Source of the DNA: SZUA-584 sp964441275
GTDB lineage: Bacteria; Bacillota; Clostridia; Christensenellales; SZUA-584
Length of the DNA stretch: 43,786 nucleotides
NCBI GenBank assembly: GCA_964441275.1
Contig: CAYTUG010000016.1
Coordinates: 1 to 43,786, forward strand
Direction of reading: 5' to 3'
The notes under the pieces are model-generated. The model was not told the DNA's origin. It ran no database searches and saw nothing but the letters and a program-made list of their open reading frames with translations. The translations under genes were made by a program, and so were the position numbers. Numbering within the stretch: position 1 is the first letter of the stretch; each line of letters opens with the position of its first letter. Positions 42,838-43,786 of the stretch are shown piece after piece.

Positions 42838-42962
42838 ATTGAGTATCAGTTGCTAAAGCGCTGCCGGTTTTCCGGATTACAAATATGGGGATGCTTTATT
42901 TGTGCAGTACCTATTTTCTAATCCGTGGTTCAGAATCAAAAAATTGGGGATGTATACTCAAT
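42838..42962. repeat. Nested inverted repeats (structured element)
   Basis: Three co-centred pairs: ATTGAGTAT (42838-42846) / ATACTCAAT (42954-42962), CGGATTA (42873-42879) / TAATCCG (42919-42925), and ACAAATA (42879-42885) / TATTTGT (42897-42903). The internal unpaired sides are similar in length (26 and 28 bases). Confidence 0.55.
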
Positions 42963-42980
42963 TTGCTGTGCGTCCTAGGC

Positions 42981-43003
42981 GGTATTTTATACAATAAAAT
43001 GCC
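42981..43003. repeat. Ten-bp hairpin
   Basis: GGTATTTTAT (42981-42990), loop ACA, ATAAAATGCC (42994-43003); nine Watson-Crick pairs and one G-U wobble. No U-run follows. Confidence 0.5.
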
Positions 43004-43072
43004 GAAGAATATGCTGTTTGCGCGAATGAAAAATGTTTAGCCACTATTTACATAATATAATAATCACTCAAT

Positions 43073-43648
43073 CATGACGTTTGGTTCTTTACTAACCGGT
43101 TAAAAGTCCCTATGTGCGAGAGGTAAAATGCTGCATTACTCATTGATGATATAAATGACAAAGGGTGGGGAGAACAAATTTTAAACGAACGTGCTACCCT
43201 GTTTTCCCCGTCATCTCCTAATTCCATCAAAAACATAGGGAACCCTTAATCTATCGTTTTAGACGACTATTTCCATTACAGGCAGCCTATCAAGGCGGAC
43301 TTTAATACTACCTATGTCCGTATAATTAAAGCGAATTGCAAAAAATATTTGTTCTGCTATTTAAGGAATTCTCTTACTTGCATATGTTGTTTTTTGTAAT
43401 TTCAACTATATCAGATTTATGGAATTCCTGCCCTCTTATTGTCTGTTATGCATCATTGTCCAACCTACAACGAAAACCGGCGCTCGCACATGCTTGCAAC
43501 CTATAAATTGCAACCGTCCGCAAACCTTTGAAATACCAAAATCTATGATCGTTCGGGATGCGAAAACGCTTATGCTGCCCAAAGCGCACAGTCGGAAACC
43601 GTCAGAATAGCTAAAACAACCATAACACCTTTTTCAAGCCTTACCCTC
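43073..43648 (+). pseudogene. Possible decayed coding frame, unrecognised
   Basis: In a single plus-strand frame 192 codons are broken by only four stop codons (43124, 43247, 43397 and 43529), with readable stretches such as LLIDDINDKGWGEQILNERA and DDYFHYRQPIKADFNTTYV. I cannot assign a family. A different plus frame is open from 43419 to 43610, so the apparent signal may be chance; overlapping inverted repeats argue for structure instead. Confidence 0.25.
43107..43241. repeat. Nested inverted repeats, 135 bp
   Basis: Outer arms TCCCTATGT (43107-43115) and ACATAGGGA (43233-43241) are perfect. Inside them TGAC plus GGGGAGAACA pairs with TGTTTTCCCC plus GTCA (one mismatch, one bulge). A small palindrome AATGCTGCATT lies between. 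Confidence 0.5.
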
Positions 43649-43661
43649 TAAATGCCGTTAA

Positions 43662-43786
43662 TTATAGTTTGTACAAATAATTAAACAAAGCATAAGCACA
43701 AATCATGCCCACAAGGGCAGATGCTATGCGACAAGGTACGCCGTGCTTCTTCCAAAACACCGGGGACACGGTACAACAATCCGAAT
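43662..43786 (-). CDS. Possible C-terminus of a membrane protein (partial, right edge)
   Basis: Forty codons open from the window edge to a TAA at 43662-43664. The last part, KKHGVPCRIASALVGMICAY, followed by ALFNYLYKL, reads as a basic loop followed by a hydrophobic helix. No family can be named. A hairpin at 43690-43729 lies inside this frame, so a shorter upstream gene ending earlier plus a terminator is an alternative. Confidence 0.25.
   Translation of the reverse strand, partial: SDCCTVSPVFWKKHGVPCRIASALVGMICAYALFNYLYKL
43690..43729 (-). terminator. Terminator-like hairpin near the right edge
   Basis: GCAT-A-AGCA (43690-43698) pairs with TGCTATGC (43722-43729) and TGCCC (43706-43710) with GGGCA (43715-43719) around an ACAA loop. 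On the minus strand the stem is followed by TTTGTTTAATTATTTG. It could terminate a minus-strand gene that lies beyond the window. Confidence 0.4.

Larger units (their letters stand above)
42600..43661. other. About 1.06 kb without a clear gene, rich in inverted repeats
   Basis: No frame gives a recognisable protein. Inverted repeats seen: TAACAGC/GCTGTTA (42656-42686), CTTGG/CCAAG (about 42710-42723), CCGATG-type hairpin (42802-42820), a nested structure at 42838-42962, a 10-bp hairpin at 42981-43003 and nested repeats at 43107-43241. It may be a structured RNA, a decayed mobile element or both. Confidence 0.5.

Noticed and set aside
43081..43260. Group II intron or RNase P RNA fragment
   Set aside because: A GTGCGAG string prompted the idea, but neither domain V-like sequence nor RNase P core motifs are present.
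43419..43610. 63-codon plus-strand frame at the right edge
   Set aside because: No clear ribosome site or family pattern, and a competing interrupted frame covers the same bases.

Overview
The window looks like chromosome from an endospore-forming, Clostridia-type member of the Bacillota. Visible support: a CIRCE-controlled hrcA-grpE-dnaK-dnaJ operon, a DnaK lacking the insertion typical of Gram-negative homologues, the sporulation sigma factor SigG with a YlmC/YmxH-type protein, and a complete eight-gene spoIIIA operon. Apart from three plus-strand elements (a LUD-domain gene, a peptidoglycan hydrolase and their promoters), everything convincingly coding lies on the minus strand. The genes are tightly packed, often with ATGA/GTGA-type stop-start overlaps, and about a quarter start with TTG or GTG.

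Layout, left to right (transcription is mostly right to left). 1-7.6 kb: heat-shock operon hrcA-grpE-dnaK-dnaJ continuing into prmA, rsmE and mtaB (mtaB runs off the left edge). 7.6-10.7 kb: lepA-hemW. 10.7-11.3 kb: lone plus-strand LUD protein with its terminator, facing a ZIP metal transporter. 12.3-20 kb: the nusA-infB translation cluster (rimP, nusA, ylxR, ylxQ, infB, rbfA, nrnA, truB, ribF), preceded by a hairpin leader that resembles a NusA-dependent attenuator. 20.4-22.9 kb: sigG, ylmC, nrdR, pgeF. 23.1-28.9 kb: a nine-gene unit from one good promoter to one good terminator: asp23-amaP-DUF2273-nusB-Kae1-like-folD-xseA-xseB-ispA. 28.9-33.7 kb: spoIIIAA-AH. 33.8-37.1 kb: galK-galT-galE. 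37.3-39.5 kb: a secreted NlpC/P60 hydrolase with four peptidoglycan-binding repeats, convergent with a small lipoprotein. 39.7-42.6 kb: trkA-trkH potassium uptake. 42.6-43.8 kb: a stretch without a clear gene but rich in inverted repeats.

Functionally, the window combines core housekeeping (protein folding, ribosome maturation, translation factors, transcription antitermination, one-carbon and isoprenoid supply), the forespore programme (SigG plus the SpoIIIA channel), galactose catabolism by the Leloir pathway and envelope functions. I found no CRISPR array, phage, intact insertion sequence, rRNA or tRNA. No clearly new system stands out. The best leads are a SpoIIIAF about half the usual length, a dyad over the nrdR promoter, tandem 15-bp repeats in front of galK, the rimP leader hairpins, and the structured gene-free right edge.
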